A DNA stretch of 33,055 nucleotides, from the NCBI GenBank assembly GCA_027031565.1, contig JALVPX010000164.1, positions 1 to 33,055 of the forward strand. The letters are read 5' to 3'. Shown here one piece after another: positions 8,960 to 16,400 of the stretch (position 1 is its first letter; each line of letters begins with the position of its first letter). Made by a program: the position numbers and the translations under genes. Below the pieces are notes generated by a model. It was not told the DNA's origin. It saw only the letters and a list, made by a program, of their open reading frames with translations, and did no database searches. Origin of the DNA: Deltaproteobacteria bacterium. GTDB lineage: Bacteria > Desulfobacterota > Dissulfuribacteria > Dissulfuribacterales > JALVPX01.

Positions 8960-9877
8960 TTAAGACCATATCTTTTTAATTTCTTTACAAAAAGATTGAT
9001 CTTCTTCAACCGGCCTTCCCCGCCTGGTGAGGTAACCGCCGATCATCATGCCGTCGGCCCCGGCATAAAACGCCAGGGCCAGAAAGTCCCTGAGGAGTGT
9101 TTCCCTTCCGGCAGCCAGTCTTATGGCTGCATCAGGAAGCACCAATCTGAAGATGGCTATAGTCCTTATTGCATCAATCGGGGTGACGGCCGGGGACATT
9201 CCATAAAGGGGTGTACCTTCTATGGGAATGAGAAAGTTTAACGGCACGGAGTCCACGTCAGCATCTCTTAATTCCAGGGCCAGTTCCAGCCTTTGTTCCT
9301 GGGATTCGCCAAGACCGATGATGCCGCCGGCACACACCTCCAGTCCCGCCCTCTTTGCCTCAAAGATGGTCTCCAGCCTGGCTTCGTACGTATGTGTAGT
9401 GACGATCCTTGGAAAAAAGCTCCTGGATGTCTCAAGGTTGTGATGGTAACGGGTGAGTCCGGCCTCCTTCAGCACCGCAAGTTCCCTGCCCTTAACAATC
9501 CCCAGTGATGCACAGACACTGATGCCTGTCTCCTTCTTTATCCTTTCAATAACCTTGGCCAGCTCTTCAATTTCATGTTTTGCAGGCCCTTTGCCGCTGG
9601 CAACAAGGCTGAACCTGGATGCCCCGGATTTCCTTGCCTCCTCGGCCATTTTCAAGATTTCATCCACCGGGGCCATGGGATACACAGGTGCTCCGGTTTT
9701 GTAACGGGCCGACTGGGCGCAAAAGGAACAGTCCTCGGAACAGCCGCCTGATTTTATGTTCATAATGGTACACAGGGAAAGGCTGTCTTGGCGATGGCTG
9801 CGCTTGGCCCTGTAAGCCATTTCAATCAGTGTTTCAAGTTTTAATTCTAATAGCTCTTTATAATGTTTGTTTTTCAT
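8960..9877 (-). CDS. bioB: Biotin synthase
   Basis: Radical SAM enzyme that inserts sulfur into dethiobiotin, the last step of biotin synthesis. The radical-SAM motif C-X3-C-X2-C is Cys46, Cys50, Cys53 in GGCSEDCSFCAQSARYKTG. Family motifs YHHNLETS, EVCAGGIIGLGES and FLIPIEGTPLYG are present; 305 residues is normal. For the sacrificial [2Fe-2S] cluster (E. coli Cys97, Cys128, Cys188, Arg260), equivalents of Cys128 (SVCASLG), Cys188 (EVCAGG) and Arg260 (AIRLAAGRE) are visible. The Cys97 position (E. coli TRFCMG) reads SRFSLV, i.e. Ser90. It follows bioA by 3 bases and ends the cluster; ATG start with a weak GGGAT Shine-Dalgarno. Confidence 0.95.
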   Translation of the reverse strand: MKNKHYKELLELKLETLIEMAYRAKRSHRQDSLSLCTIMNIKSGGCSEDCSFCAQSARYKTGAPVYPMAPVDEILKMAEEARKSGASRFSLVASGKGPAKHEIEELAKVIERIKKETGISVCASLGIVKGRELAVLKEAGLTRYHHNLETSRSFFPRIVTTHTYEARLETIFEAKRAGLEVCAGGIIGLGESQEQRLELALELRDADVDSVPLNFLIPIEGTPLYGMSPAVTPIDAIRTIAIFRLVLPDAAIRLAAGRETLLRDFLALAFYAGADGMMIGGYLTRRGRPVEEDQSFCKEIKKIWS

Positions 9878-9880
9878 GCT

Positions 9881-11254
9881 TTATCCCGGTAATACCTGCC
9901 TGAATGTGTCAAAGGTGCGGCCCAGGATATCATCAATTTGCTGCCTGGTGGTGCACAAGGGCAGGAACAGATAGATCACGTCGCCAAGCGGCCTCAATAT
10001 GACCCCCTTTTTGAGGCCTTCAAGATAAATATTCCAGCCAATGCGTTTTGACGTATCAAAAGCCTTCTTGCTCTCTTTATCTTCTACTATCTCAAAGGCA
10101 CGGATCATGCCGATGCCCCTTACATCGCCTATATTTGGATGATCAGAAAGGGCGGCTGCGCCAGAGACCAGGGCATCAATGCGCCCTGGGAGCCTGTCAA
10201 GCACTCTTTCCTGCTCGAACACTTCCAGAGAGGCCAGCCCTGCTGCTGAAGAGAGCGGATTCCCAGTAAAGGTATGGCCGTGGAAAAAGGTCTTTCCCGT
10301 ACTCCAGTCATCATAAAAGGCATCAAAGATTTCCCTAGTGGTGATGGTGGCTCCCATGGCCATGAAACCGCCGGTAAGACCCTTTGACAGACAAAGAAAG
10401 TCTGGGGTCACACCGCAATGTTCATATGCAAACATCCTGCCTGTGCGGCCGAAACCAGTTGCAACCTCATCCAGAATGAGATGAAGCCCATATTCCTTGG
10501 CCAAGCCTGCCACCTTCGACAGGTATGGTTTTGGATAGGCGATCATTCCACCTGCACCAAGCAGCAACGGCTCCATGATAATTGCCGCGGTTTTATCCGC
10601 CTCTTTTGCCAGGATCTCTTCAAGTGGATTGAGGCAGGCCAGGGAACAGGCTGGCTCGGGATCATCCATGTCATGATTTTCAAGTCCCATAGGGCACCTG
10701 TAGCAATATGGAGCAGGCAGCCTTTGAGAATTGAAGGTAAGGCAGTCAAAGGGACCCTTGAACATGGGTACTCCTCCAAGGCTCATCATACCTATGGTAT
10801 CCCCATGGTAACCCCTTTCAATGCTGATGAATCTCTCCTTTTCAGGCCTTCCGCTCTGTTTCCAATATTGCAGGGACAGCTTTACTGCTACCTCGCACGC
10901 TGTGGAGCCGTTGTCGGAATAAAAGACCTTGCTAAGCGGTTCAGGTGTAAGCTCTGCAAGACTCTGTGCAAGTCTAATGGCTGGCTCATGGGTAGTTCCT
11001 GCAAAGTGTACCTGTTCGAGCCTGTCCATCTGGGCCTTGACGCGTTCCCTTATGAGGGGATGGTTATGACCGTGCAAAATGGCCCACCACGACGAGATGG
11101 TATCGTAATATCTGTTGCCGTACACATCGAACAGGAACACCCCTTCGCCCCTTTCGACAAAGAGGGGATCGAGCTGCTCGTAATCCTTCATCTGTGTGTA
11201 TGGATGCCACACATATTCACGGTCTGCTTTAAGAAGTTCCTCTATTTTGCTCAC
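9881..11254 (-). CDS. bioA: Adenosylmethionine-8-amino-7-oxononanoate aminotransferase (DAPA synthase)
   Basis: PLP enzyme that moves an amino group, normally from S-adenosylmethionine, onto 7-keto-8-aminopelargonate (KAPA). It is a class III aminotransferase of 457 residues. The N-terminal YVWHPYTQMKDY motif, the PLP aspartate motif LDEVATGFGRTG and the Schiff-base lysine Lys291 in LCLSKGLTGG are present. A cysteine-rich insertion (YCYRCP near residue 184, CSLAC near 203) is notable but, as I recall, occurs in related BioA proteins. The GTG start overlaps the bioD stop by 4 bases (GTGA), showing translational coupling. KAPA is made by BioF, which is not in this window. Confidence 0.95.
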   Translation of the reverse strand: MSKIEELLKADREYVWHPYTQMKDYEQLDPLFVERGEGVFLFDVYGNRYYDTISSWWAILHGHNHPLIRERVKAQMDRLEQVHFAGTTHEPAIRLAQSLAELTPEPLSKVFYSDNGSTACEVAVKLSLQYWKQSGRPEKERFISIERGYHGDTIGMMSLGGVPMFKGPFDCLTFNSQRLPAPYCYRCPMGLENHDMDDPEPACSLACLNPLEEILAKEADKTAAIIMEPLLLGAGGMIAYPKPYLSKVAGLAKEYGLHLILDEVATGFGRTGRMFAYEHCGVTPDFLCLSKGLTGGFMAMGATITTREIFDAFYDDWSTGKTFFHGHTFTGNPLSSAAGLASLEVFEQERVLDRLPGRIDALVSGAAALSDHPNIGDVRGIGMIRAFEIVEDKESKKAFDTSKRIGWNIYLEGLKKGVILRPLGDVIYLFLPLCTTRQQIDDILGRTFDTFRQVLPG

Positions 11255-11946
11255 TGTCGTGCGTCTCCTGTTATGAAGTCCGCTGCCTTGCTTATGGCAG
11301 GGCAGCTATGAGTCAAGTCGTGGCGATAGGGAATAAGACCGAAAAGATCTGCTTCCGGGCAGAAATCTTTTATTGTCTTCATATTGTCCCTGACTATTTC
11401 CTTGTCTGAACCGGGTTCCAAATCATTAAAAACGAGCCCTGCCAGGGCAATGGAGCGCGCATTCAGGGCCTCTATGGTCAACAGAGTGTGATTAATCGTT
11501 CCAAGGCCTGCCCTTGCAACAACGATAACAGGGATATGGAGCCTTTTAACCAGGTCTATGAGAAGAAGATTCCTTGTCAGCGGGACCATGATGCCGCCAA
11601 CACCCTCGATGAGAAGGATCTCGCACCTCCTTGAAAGCTCTTCTGTTGCTTTAAGCAGCGCCTCGATGTCCACTTGCCGGCCCTCTTTTTCTGCTGCCAG
11701 ATGCGGTGAGGCTGGGAACCTGAAGGTATAAGGCGCCTCAAATGTGCCCTGCCTGCATGAATAACCCGACCTGCCCATAGCCTTGTAACAGAAGGCCAGA
11801 TCCTCAGACACCTCTCCCGTACCAGAGGTCACCCATTTCTGGCAAAGCACATCCACCTGCCTCTGATACAATTCCCTGGCAAGGCCGGCACAGAAAAAGG
11901 TCTTGCCTACCCCGGTATCGGTTCCTGCAACAAAAAAAATCTTCAT
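11251..11946 (-). CDS. bioD: ATP-dependent dethiobiotin synthetase
   Basis: Closes the ureido ring of dethiobiotin from DAPA, CO2 and ATP. The N-terminal P-loop is FVAGTDTGVGKTFFCAGL (Walker A residues 8-16), and the second family motif LLIEGVGGIMVPL is present; 231 residues is normal. ATG start with AAGGTG 6 bases upstream. Its 3' end overlaps bioA by 4 bases. The 82-base gap upstream, after bioC, holds the 9-base sequence TTGTAAACC listed separately. Confidence 0.95.
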   Translation of the reverse strand: MKIFFVAGTDTGVGKTFFCAGLARELYQRQVDVLCQKWVTSGTGEVSEDLAFCYKAMGRSGYSCRQGTFEAPYTFRFPASPHLAAEKEGRQVDIEALLKATEELSRRCEILLIEGVGGIMVPLTRNLLLIDLVKRLHIPVIVVARAGLGTINHTLLTIEALNARSIALAGLVFNDLEPGSDKEIVRDNMKTIKDFCPEADLFGLIPYRHDLTHSCPAISKAADFITGDARQ

Positions 11947-11998
11947 TGTTCACCTTGTTGATTAGTACCATGTATCCACGAAAATATCGGATCAGCAT

Positions 11999-12007
11999 GG
12001 TTTACAA
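11999..12007 (-). promoter_or_regulatory. Single BirA-box-like half site upstream of bioD
   Basis: On the minus strand TTGTAAACC matches exactly the left half of the BirA operator described for many bacteria (TTGTAAACC-N14..16-GGTTTACAA). No matching right half lies at the expected spacing. It sits between bioC and bioD, 53 bases before the bioD start. It could be a chance match or a -35 element (TTGTAA). Confidence 0.2.
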
Positions 12008-12028
12008 TTTTAACAAATTCCATGAAAC

Positions 12029-12835
12029 CTATTGCATAACCTTGCTTTTTAATGTGACAAAAAATATCTGATAAGTTGCAGTGATGTTCCCAAACATCTT
12101 TTTGAAAAGCTGTTCAACCCTGGTCATCCCGGCCCTTGATCTTATCAATGGCCTTTGAGTTAAAGGAATGGCCACGCCTGTCTGCTTGAGGCTGGACAAA
12201 AGCTCAAGCAAAGTGGCATACTCCTTCCCGATGAGTTGCTCTTCAATATTGCATGAGCCGAACAAGGATCGCATGAGAGGAGCCAGTTCATCTATTTTGG
12301 GAAACAGCGATGCCACCAAGCCCCTTTCAGTTCCATTTAACGCATTGAGCACTGTTTGGAGTTCTGCCAGGGTGGATGGGCCGAAAAGGGAAAAAACAAG
12401 CTCTCCGTCAGGCGCCATCAAATTTGAATAGACCTTCAAGGCCCTTTCAAGATCCGCAAACCATTGAAAGGCTGCATTTGATATGATGAGATCGTAAGGC
12501 CCCTGGGTCATAATGTTGGCAGGCAGCTCTTCTCCGTCGGCCTCAACAACCCGTGTATGCCTGAACTGGGCCAGCAGCACCCTTGCCTGCTCAACCATTC
12601 CAGGCGCAATATCGACAGCGGTAATTCTTGCATTTGGGTTCAGCCTGGCAAGTTTTTCTGTAAGGCTGCCGGTTCCGCAGCCTATCTCCAGGATTTTTTC
12701 GTAACTGCCCTTTTCCAACAAGGAAAGCAGCCTCTCCATGGAGGCCTTTTGGACCCTTGCACAATCTTCATATGTGGTGGCGGCCTTTGAAAAGGCATGC
12801 CTTATTTTTTCCTTGTTTACAGGCCGTTTGATCAT
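12029..12835 (-). CDS. bioC: Malonyl-ACP O-methyltransferase
   Basis: SAM-dependent enzyme that methylates malonyl-ACP so that fatty-acid enzymes can build the pimeloyl chain of biotin. The N-terminal BioC signature is KEKIRHAFSKAATTYEDCA; motif I of the class I methyltransferase fold is ILEIGCGTGSLTEKLARL, followed by ITAVDIAPGM and the post-motif ISNAAFQWFADLERAL. The ATG at 12835 is chosen because family members begin close to this signature; a GTG at 12871 adds 12 unconserved residues. Neither start has a strong Shine-Dalgarno. The cluster order bioC-D-A-B begins here, just past the cytochrome terminator. The pimeloyl-ester esterase (BioH, BioG or other) that must follow is not in the window. 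Confidence 0.9.
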   Translation of the reverse strand: MIKRPVNKEKIRHAFSKAATTYEDCARVQKASMERLLSLLEKGSYEKILEIGCGTGSLTEKLARLNPNARITAVDIAPGMVEQARVLLAQFRHTRVVEADGEELPANIMTQGPYDLIISNAAFQWFADLERALKVYSNLMAPDGELVFSLFGPSTLAELQTVLNALNGTERGLVASLFPKIDELAPLMRSLFGSCNIEEQLIGKEYATLLELLSSLKQTGVAIPLTQRPLIRSRAGMTRVEQLFKKMFGNITATYQIFFVTLKSKVMQ

Positions 12836-12891
12836 AACCTGACTAGATTTCCACAAAACTTGATCAAACACAACCCGTGTTGCATGCCTGC

Positions 12892-12921
12892 AAAAAAAAA
12901 GCCCTGCCGAAATGGCAGGGC
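12892..12921 (-). terminator. Intrinsic terminator of the cytochrome c7-like gene
   Basis: On the minus strand an 8-bp GC-rich stem (GCCCTGCC / GGCAGGGC, 12901-12908 with 12914-12921) with a 5-base loop is followed by nine T residues. It begins 28 bases past the cytochrome stop and insulates the bio cluster. Confidence 0.93.
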
Positions 12922-12949
12922 CGCAGGGAGATACAAAATTGTGATATTT

Positions 12950-13297
12950 CTACTTGTGGCAGGTCTTACACGTCTTGCCCTTTGGGACCTTTTTTTCAAC
13001 ATGGCACGGCCAGCAAAATTTTTTATGAAAATCATTGGACATGCCCTTGAGCTTCTTGACCTCGACTTTGAGCACACCGCCCTGATTGTCCTTGTGACAG
13101 GCTGTGCATTTCAACTTCTTCTGATGTTTCCTGTGAGGAAAGACAACGGCCTTCTTTCTACCCTTGATGGAGTGCTTAGCCTTCAGGTCAATGGTTTCAG
13201 GGCCATTACCGCTAGACGCAGGACCAATCTGCGGGATCAACAGGGCAAATGAGATTGCCATGAAGGCAGTAATTATAAACAATATTCCCTTTTTCAT
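12950..13297 (-). CDS. Triheme cytochrome c7-like (class III cytochrome c) protein
   Basis: A 115-residue secreted multiheme cytochrome. A signal peptide (MKKGILFIITAFMAISFALL) precedes three CXXCH heme-binding motifs: Cys64-His68 (CTACH), Cys95-His99 (CWPCH) and Cys110-His114 (CKTCH). Histidines usable as second axial ligands lie at 41, 55, 58 and 91. Size, heme number and lysine richness match periplasmic c7/PpcA-type electron carriers of Desulfobacterota and Geobacter. The ATG at 13297 has AGGGGGA just upstream; a longer frame from 13369 would run into lpxC and lacks a signal peptide. The gene lies 23 bases after lpxC and may be cotranscribed; a strong terminator follows. Redox partner is unknown. 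Confidence 0.88.
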   Translation of the reverse strand: MKKGILFIITAFMAISFALLIPQIGPASSGNGPETIDLKAKHSIKGRKKAVVFPHRKHQKKLKCTACHKDNQGGVLKVEVKKLKGMSNDFHKKFCWPCHVEKKVPKGKTCKTCHK

Positions 13298-13320
13298 GAT
13301 TCCCCCTGTTTCTCTATATA

Positions 13321-14253
13321 CTAGATATTTGCCACTGCCGCCGATGCCTCCTTGCCCTGAGCAGCCCAAAAGCTCTTTTTTACCGGAGGCACTTCCTTCT
13401 CTGTTACCTCATAATTATCGGAATTACTTAAGATGGCCTGTAAAAGTTGGCTGTGCACCATATGGCCTGTTTTAAAGCCCTTTACGTGGCCCAATATCGG
13501 CATACCTGCCAGGTAAAGGTCCCCTACAAGATCAAGGACCTTGTGTTTAACAAATTCATCAGGAAAGCGGAGCCCGCCCTCGTTCAGGACAGAATGTTCG
13601 CTGAGCACCACGGCATTGTCAAGGGATCCGCCAAGGGCAAGTCCATTTGCCTGCATCATCTCGACTTCCTTCAGGAATCCAAAGGTCCTGGCCCGTGAAA
13701 TCTTCTCAATGTAGCTTTGCTCATCCAGTACGCCTGAAAAACGCTGCTTTGCAATCAGGGGATGGTTGAAATCGATCTCGAGCGTCACCTTCATGTTGCT
13801 GCAAGGCTCGATACAGATAAAAGAATCGCCGTTACGGACCGTTACCGGCCTCAATATCTTCAAATAACGCCGCGGCTGTTTTTGCTCCTTTTTGCCAGCC
13901 TTGTCCAACAACACGCAAAATGAATATGCGCTTCCATCGCTTGCCGGCACCTCTGGCCCATCGAGTTCAACTATGGCATTATCAATGCCTGCACCAGCAA
14001 AGGCAGACATCAAATGCTCTATGGTGGATACGGTGGAATTCCCGATACCGATGGTTGTGGCAAAACGGACGTCAGTGACATATTGGATGCGGGCAGGAAT
14101 CAAGACCTTGGGCTCAACGTCTTTTCTAACGAACCTTATGCCCGAGTTTACCGGCGCAGGCTTGATTACGAGCCTTACCTCTTTGCCAGTATGAAGGCCA
14201 ATTCCCACAAACCTGACGCTCTTTTTCAAGGTATGTTGCAGAGATGAATTCAT
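13321..14253 (-). CDS. lpxC: UDP-3-O-acyl-N-acetylglucosamine deacetylase
   Basis: Zinc deacetylase that commits the cell to lipid A synthesis. All catalytic residues align with E. coli LpxC at one residue offset: Glu79-His80 in STIEHLMSAF, zinc ligands His80, His237 and Asp241 in VKHKVLDLVGDLYLAG, and general acid/base His264 in KTGHMVHSQL. The N-terminal SVRFVGIGLHTGKEV is typical. Length 310 residues. ATG start with GGAG about 9 bases upstream. It shows that the host makes lipid A. The nearly 300-base gap upstream, after era, probably holds its promoter. Confidence 0.96.
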   Translation of the reverse strand: MNSSLQHTLKKSVRFVGIGLHTGKEVRLVIKPAPVNSGIRFVRKDVEPKVLIPARIQYVTDVRFATTIGIGNSTVSTIEHLMSAFAGAGIDNAIVELDGPEVPASDGSAYSFCVLLDKAGKKEQKQPRRYLKILRPVTVRNGDSFICIEPCSNMKVTLEIDFNHPLIAKQRFSGVLDEQSYIEKISRARTFGFLKEVEMMQANGLALGGSLDNAVVLSEHSVLNEGGLRFPDEFVKHKVLDLVGDLYLAGMPILGHVKGFKTGHMVHSQLLQAILSNSDNYEVTEKEVPPVKKSFWAAQGKEASAAVANI

Positions 14254-14550
14254 TATTATCTCCGTTTCATTTTCAACTTAAACAGGAGGGTTCCAAGATC
14301 AGCTCCCTATCCTTGATATTGCCTGAACAGTTCCCAATCTCCCCAAAGGCCTGTCTGTTCTGGAGCCCTCCTGATTCAATAGATTTTTATCGCAAATAGC
14401 GTGCCTCAAATCATCTTCGGATGAAATTCAATAAAATCAGTATATTAAACTTTGATAACTTTCAAGGAGACAGCAATGTGAGACCTAAATGACACACTGC
14501 GGCCGTGATATATGTGACCTTTTTGCCACTGTTGTGCCTGGAGAAAATAT
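14254..14550. other. Non-coding gap between era and lpxC with possible RNA structure
   Basis: No gene on either strand. On the plus strand 14284-14295 (AGGAGGGTTCCA) pairs with 14361-14372 (TGGAGCCCTCCT) over 12 bp with one U-G pair. A 6-bp helix (14325-14330 with 14355-14360, GAACAG/CTGTTC) abuts it on the inside. A 5-bp UUCG hairpin (TCATC-TTCG-GATGA) sits at 14411-14424. An AAGGAG followed by ATG TGA lies near 14464-14480. The lpxC promoter should also be here, but no convincing -35/-10 pair was found. Confidence 0.35.
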
Positions 14551-15483
14551 TCAGGTTGACAGGCCAAGCCGTTTCAGAGCCCGCTCATCCTTTGACCAAT
14601 CCTTCAACACCTTTACCCATAGGTCCAGAAAGACCTTTTTGTGGAGCGCCTTTTCCAGTTCTTCCCTGGTGAGCTTTCCAACTTTTTTTATAAACTTTCC
14701 GCCCTTGCCGATGATAATCCCCTTTTGTGAGGAGCGTTCAACATAGATCACCGCCCTTATATGCAAGAGATTCTTTTCCGGAATCTCTTTTACCTCTTCA
14801 ACCTCCACGGCAGTGGAATAGGGAATCTCTTGTTCTGCCAGGAGGAATATCTTTTCTCTTATGAGTTCTGCAGCCATTTCTTCAAGGCGTTGATCCGATG
14901 TGGTAGTTCGATCGTAGTACTGCGGGCCCCTGGGAAGCAGGCTCAATATTTCATCAAGCACCCGGTCTATGCCGCTGCCATATTTGGCAGATATGGGTAT
15001 GATTGCCTCAAAGGGAAAAATCTTTCTGAACGAATCGATCATCGGAAGCAGTTCGCCCTTTGGAACCATGTCCACCTTGTTGAGAAGCAGTATCACAGGC
15101 GCACCCACATCCCTCAGGATGTCAAGAATAGCGAACTCCTGCCCCCGCTTTCTGCTTGTTACATCCACGACAAAGAGGACGATATCCACATCCTTAAGGG
15201 CGTTCAGCGCCGTCTCGACTATCTTTTTGTTCAACAGGCGTTTTGATTGATGTATTCCAGGCGTATCCACGAAAACGATCTGAAAGTTATCACCCGTAAG
15301 TATGCCCCTGATCTGCCGCCTGGTTGTCTGAGGTTTGGGAGTGGTTATGGCCACCTTTTCCCCTAGCAGGGCATTCAGAAGGGTTGATTTGCCCACATTG
15401 GGCGCACCTATGATGGCCACGAATCCTGACCTGAAATTGCCGGAGGTTCCAGGGTCAGGAGGGGACGATTCAGATTCTGTCAT
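14551..15483 (-). CDS. era: GTPase Era
   Basis: Ribosome-assembly GTPase that binds 16S rRNA near its 3' end. G motifs in order: GAPNVGKST (residues 26-34), PQTTRRQ switch, DTPG, NKVD and SAKYG. The C-terminal KH domain has the GXXG loop in IIIGKGGKFIKKVG. Length 310 with about 15 extra polar residues at the N-terminus. ATG start with AAGGGG about 11 bases upstream. It lies 35 bases after rnc, the usual rnc-era pairing, so the two are probably one transcript. Confidence 0.96.
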   Translation of the reverse strand: MTESESSPPDPGTSGNFRSGFVAIIGAPNVGKSTLLNALLGEKVAITTPKPQTTRRQIRGILTGDNFQIVFVDTPGIHQSKRLLNKKIVETALNALKDVDIVLFVVDVTSRKRGQEFAILDILRDVGAPVILLLNKVDMVPKGELLPMIDSFRKIFPFEAIIPISAKYGSGIDRVLDEILSLLPRGPQYYDRTTTSDQRLEEMAAELIREKIFLLAEQEIPYSTAVEVEEVKEIPEKNLLHIRAVIYVERSSQKGIIIGKGGKFIKKVGKLTREELEKALHKKVFLDLWVKVLKDWSKDERALKRLGLST

Positions 15484-15518
15484 AATTGTTGAAACCCCTT
15501 GATCATAGCTAAATTAAA

Positions 15519-16241
15519 TTAATTTTCCCTGTCATTTCCCTTGCGCAGGGAACCCAAGGCCTTTTTGGCAGCATCCTGTTCCGCCTCTTTCTTGCTGTGT
15601 CCTTTTCCAGTTGCAAGTTGCCTGCCTTCCAAAAAGAGGGAGACAGTGAAATGACGGTCATGGGCAGGCCCTACCACTTCGATGATCTTATAATGTGGGA
15701 CTGCATGAAACCTGGCCTGTGTAACCTCTTGAAGGGTGCTCTTGTAATCCTTGTCCAGGCCACCGGTTTCCACAAGCTTGAGCAGTTCCCCAAATATTTG
15801 TTCGACAAATGCAAAGGCCTGCTCTATACCTCCATCGAGATAGATGGCGCCTATCAGGGCCTCAAAGGCGTCTGCCAGGATCGAAGGCTTTTCGTGGCCT
15901 CCGCTCTTTTCTTCACCATGCCCAAGCCTGAGATAGTCGCCCAGCCTCATCTTCTTTGCAAGGCTGGAAAGGGTTGCCTCATTTACCAGCGAGGCCCTCA
16001 TCCTGGTCAGCTCGCCTTCCTTGAACTGCGTGCCGAATCTGTCGTACAAAAGTTTGCTGATCACCAATTCCAAAACAGCGTCTCCAAGAAATTCCAGGAC
16101 CTCGTAGTCCGGCATGTCAGGGCCATGTTCCGCTGAGTAGGATCTGTGGGTTAATGCCTGCTCCAGAAGGGAATGATTTGTAAAGGTGTATTTCAGTTCT
16201 TTTTCCAGCTGTTCCAATGGCTGTTTTGGGTCATCGGTCAT
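15519..16241 (-). CDS. rnc: Ribonuclease III
   Basis: Double-strand-specific endoribonuclease that processes rRNA precursors and structured mRNAs. The signature YEVLEFLGDAVLEL supplies metal ligands Glu50 and Asp54, and ADAFEALIGAIYLDGG supplies Asp125 and Glu128. A C-terminal double-stranded RNA-binding domain (about residues 165-235) ends in KKEAEQDAAKKALGSL. Length 240. ATG start; Shine-Dalgarno weak. It is divergent from ilvD across a 159-base AT-rich gap. Confidence 0.96.
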   Translation of the reverse strand: MTDDPKQPLEQLEKELKYTFTNHSLLEQALTHRSYSAEHGPDMPDYEVLEFLGDAVLELVISKLLYDRFGTQFKEGELTRMRASLVNEATLSSLAKKMRLGDYLRLGHGEEKSGGHEKPSILADAFEALIGAIYLDGGIEQAFAFVEQIFGELLKLVETGGLDKDYKSTLQEVTQARFHAVPHYKIIEVVGPAHDRHFTVSLFLEGRQLATGKGHSKKEAEQDAAKKALGSLRKGNDREN

Positions 16242-16400
16242 GTGGTGCCAGCGGATCTCCTCGCTCTGAAACGTTCAATAACAATTATTTTATAATTCTT
16301 TAACAAAACTATGAATTCTGAACAAGTAGCTGTGGGACTCAACTTGATTTCCGGTTCAGGTTCTGGCATCCTGGTCAAAATCAGGCAGTGAGGTTTAAAG
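16242..16400. promoter_or_regulatory. Divergent AT-rich promoter region between rnc and ilvD
   Basis: A 159-base intergenic region between divergent genes; both promoters must be here or further out. An AT-rich block (about 16277-16315) contains TATAAT and near-matches on both strands, but no -35 at proper spacing was convincing. No leader-peptide attenuator or T-box with a terminator was recognised before ilvD; the ilvD Shine-Dalgarno is GAGG. Confidence 0.3.

Noticed and set aside
10418..11311. 297-codon plus-strand open frame
   Set aside because: Lies entirely opposite bioA, which has all its motifs; composition is that of an antisense shadow, with no Shine-Dalgarno.
13298..13369. Longer start for the cytochrome gene
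   Set aside because: Would overlap the lpxC 3' end and push the signal peptide inside; the ATG at 13297 has a good Shine-Dalgarno.
14464..14480. Shine-Dalgarno plus ATG TGA start-stop as a minimal regulatory ORF
   Set aside because: No gene follows on that strand; most likely chance.
16242..16400. T-box or attenuator before ilvD
   Set aside because: No leader peptide rich in branched-chain codons, no specifier-loop or terminator/antiterminator pairing was found.
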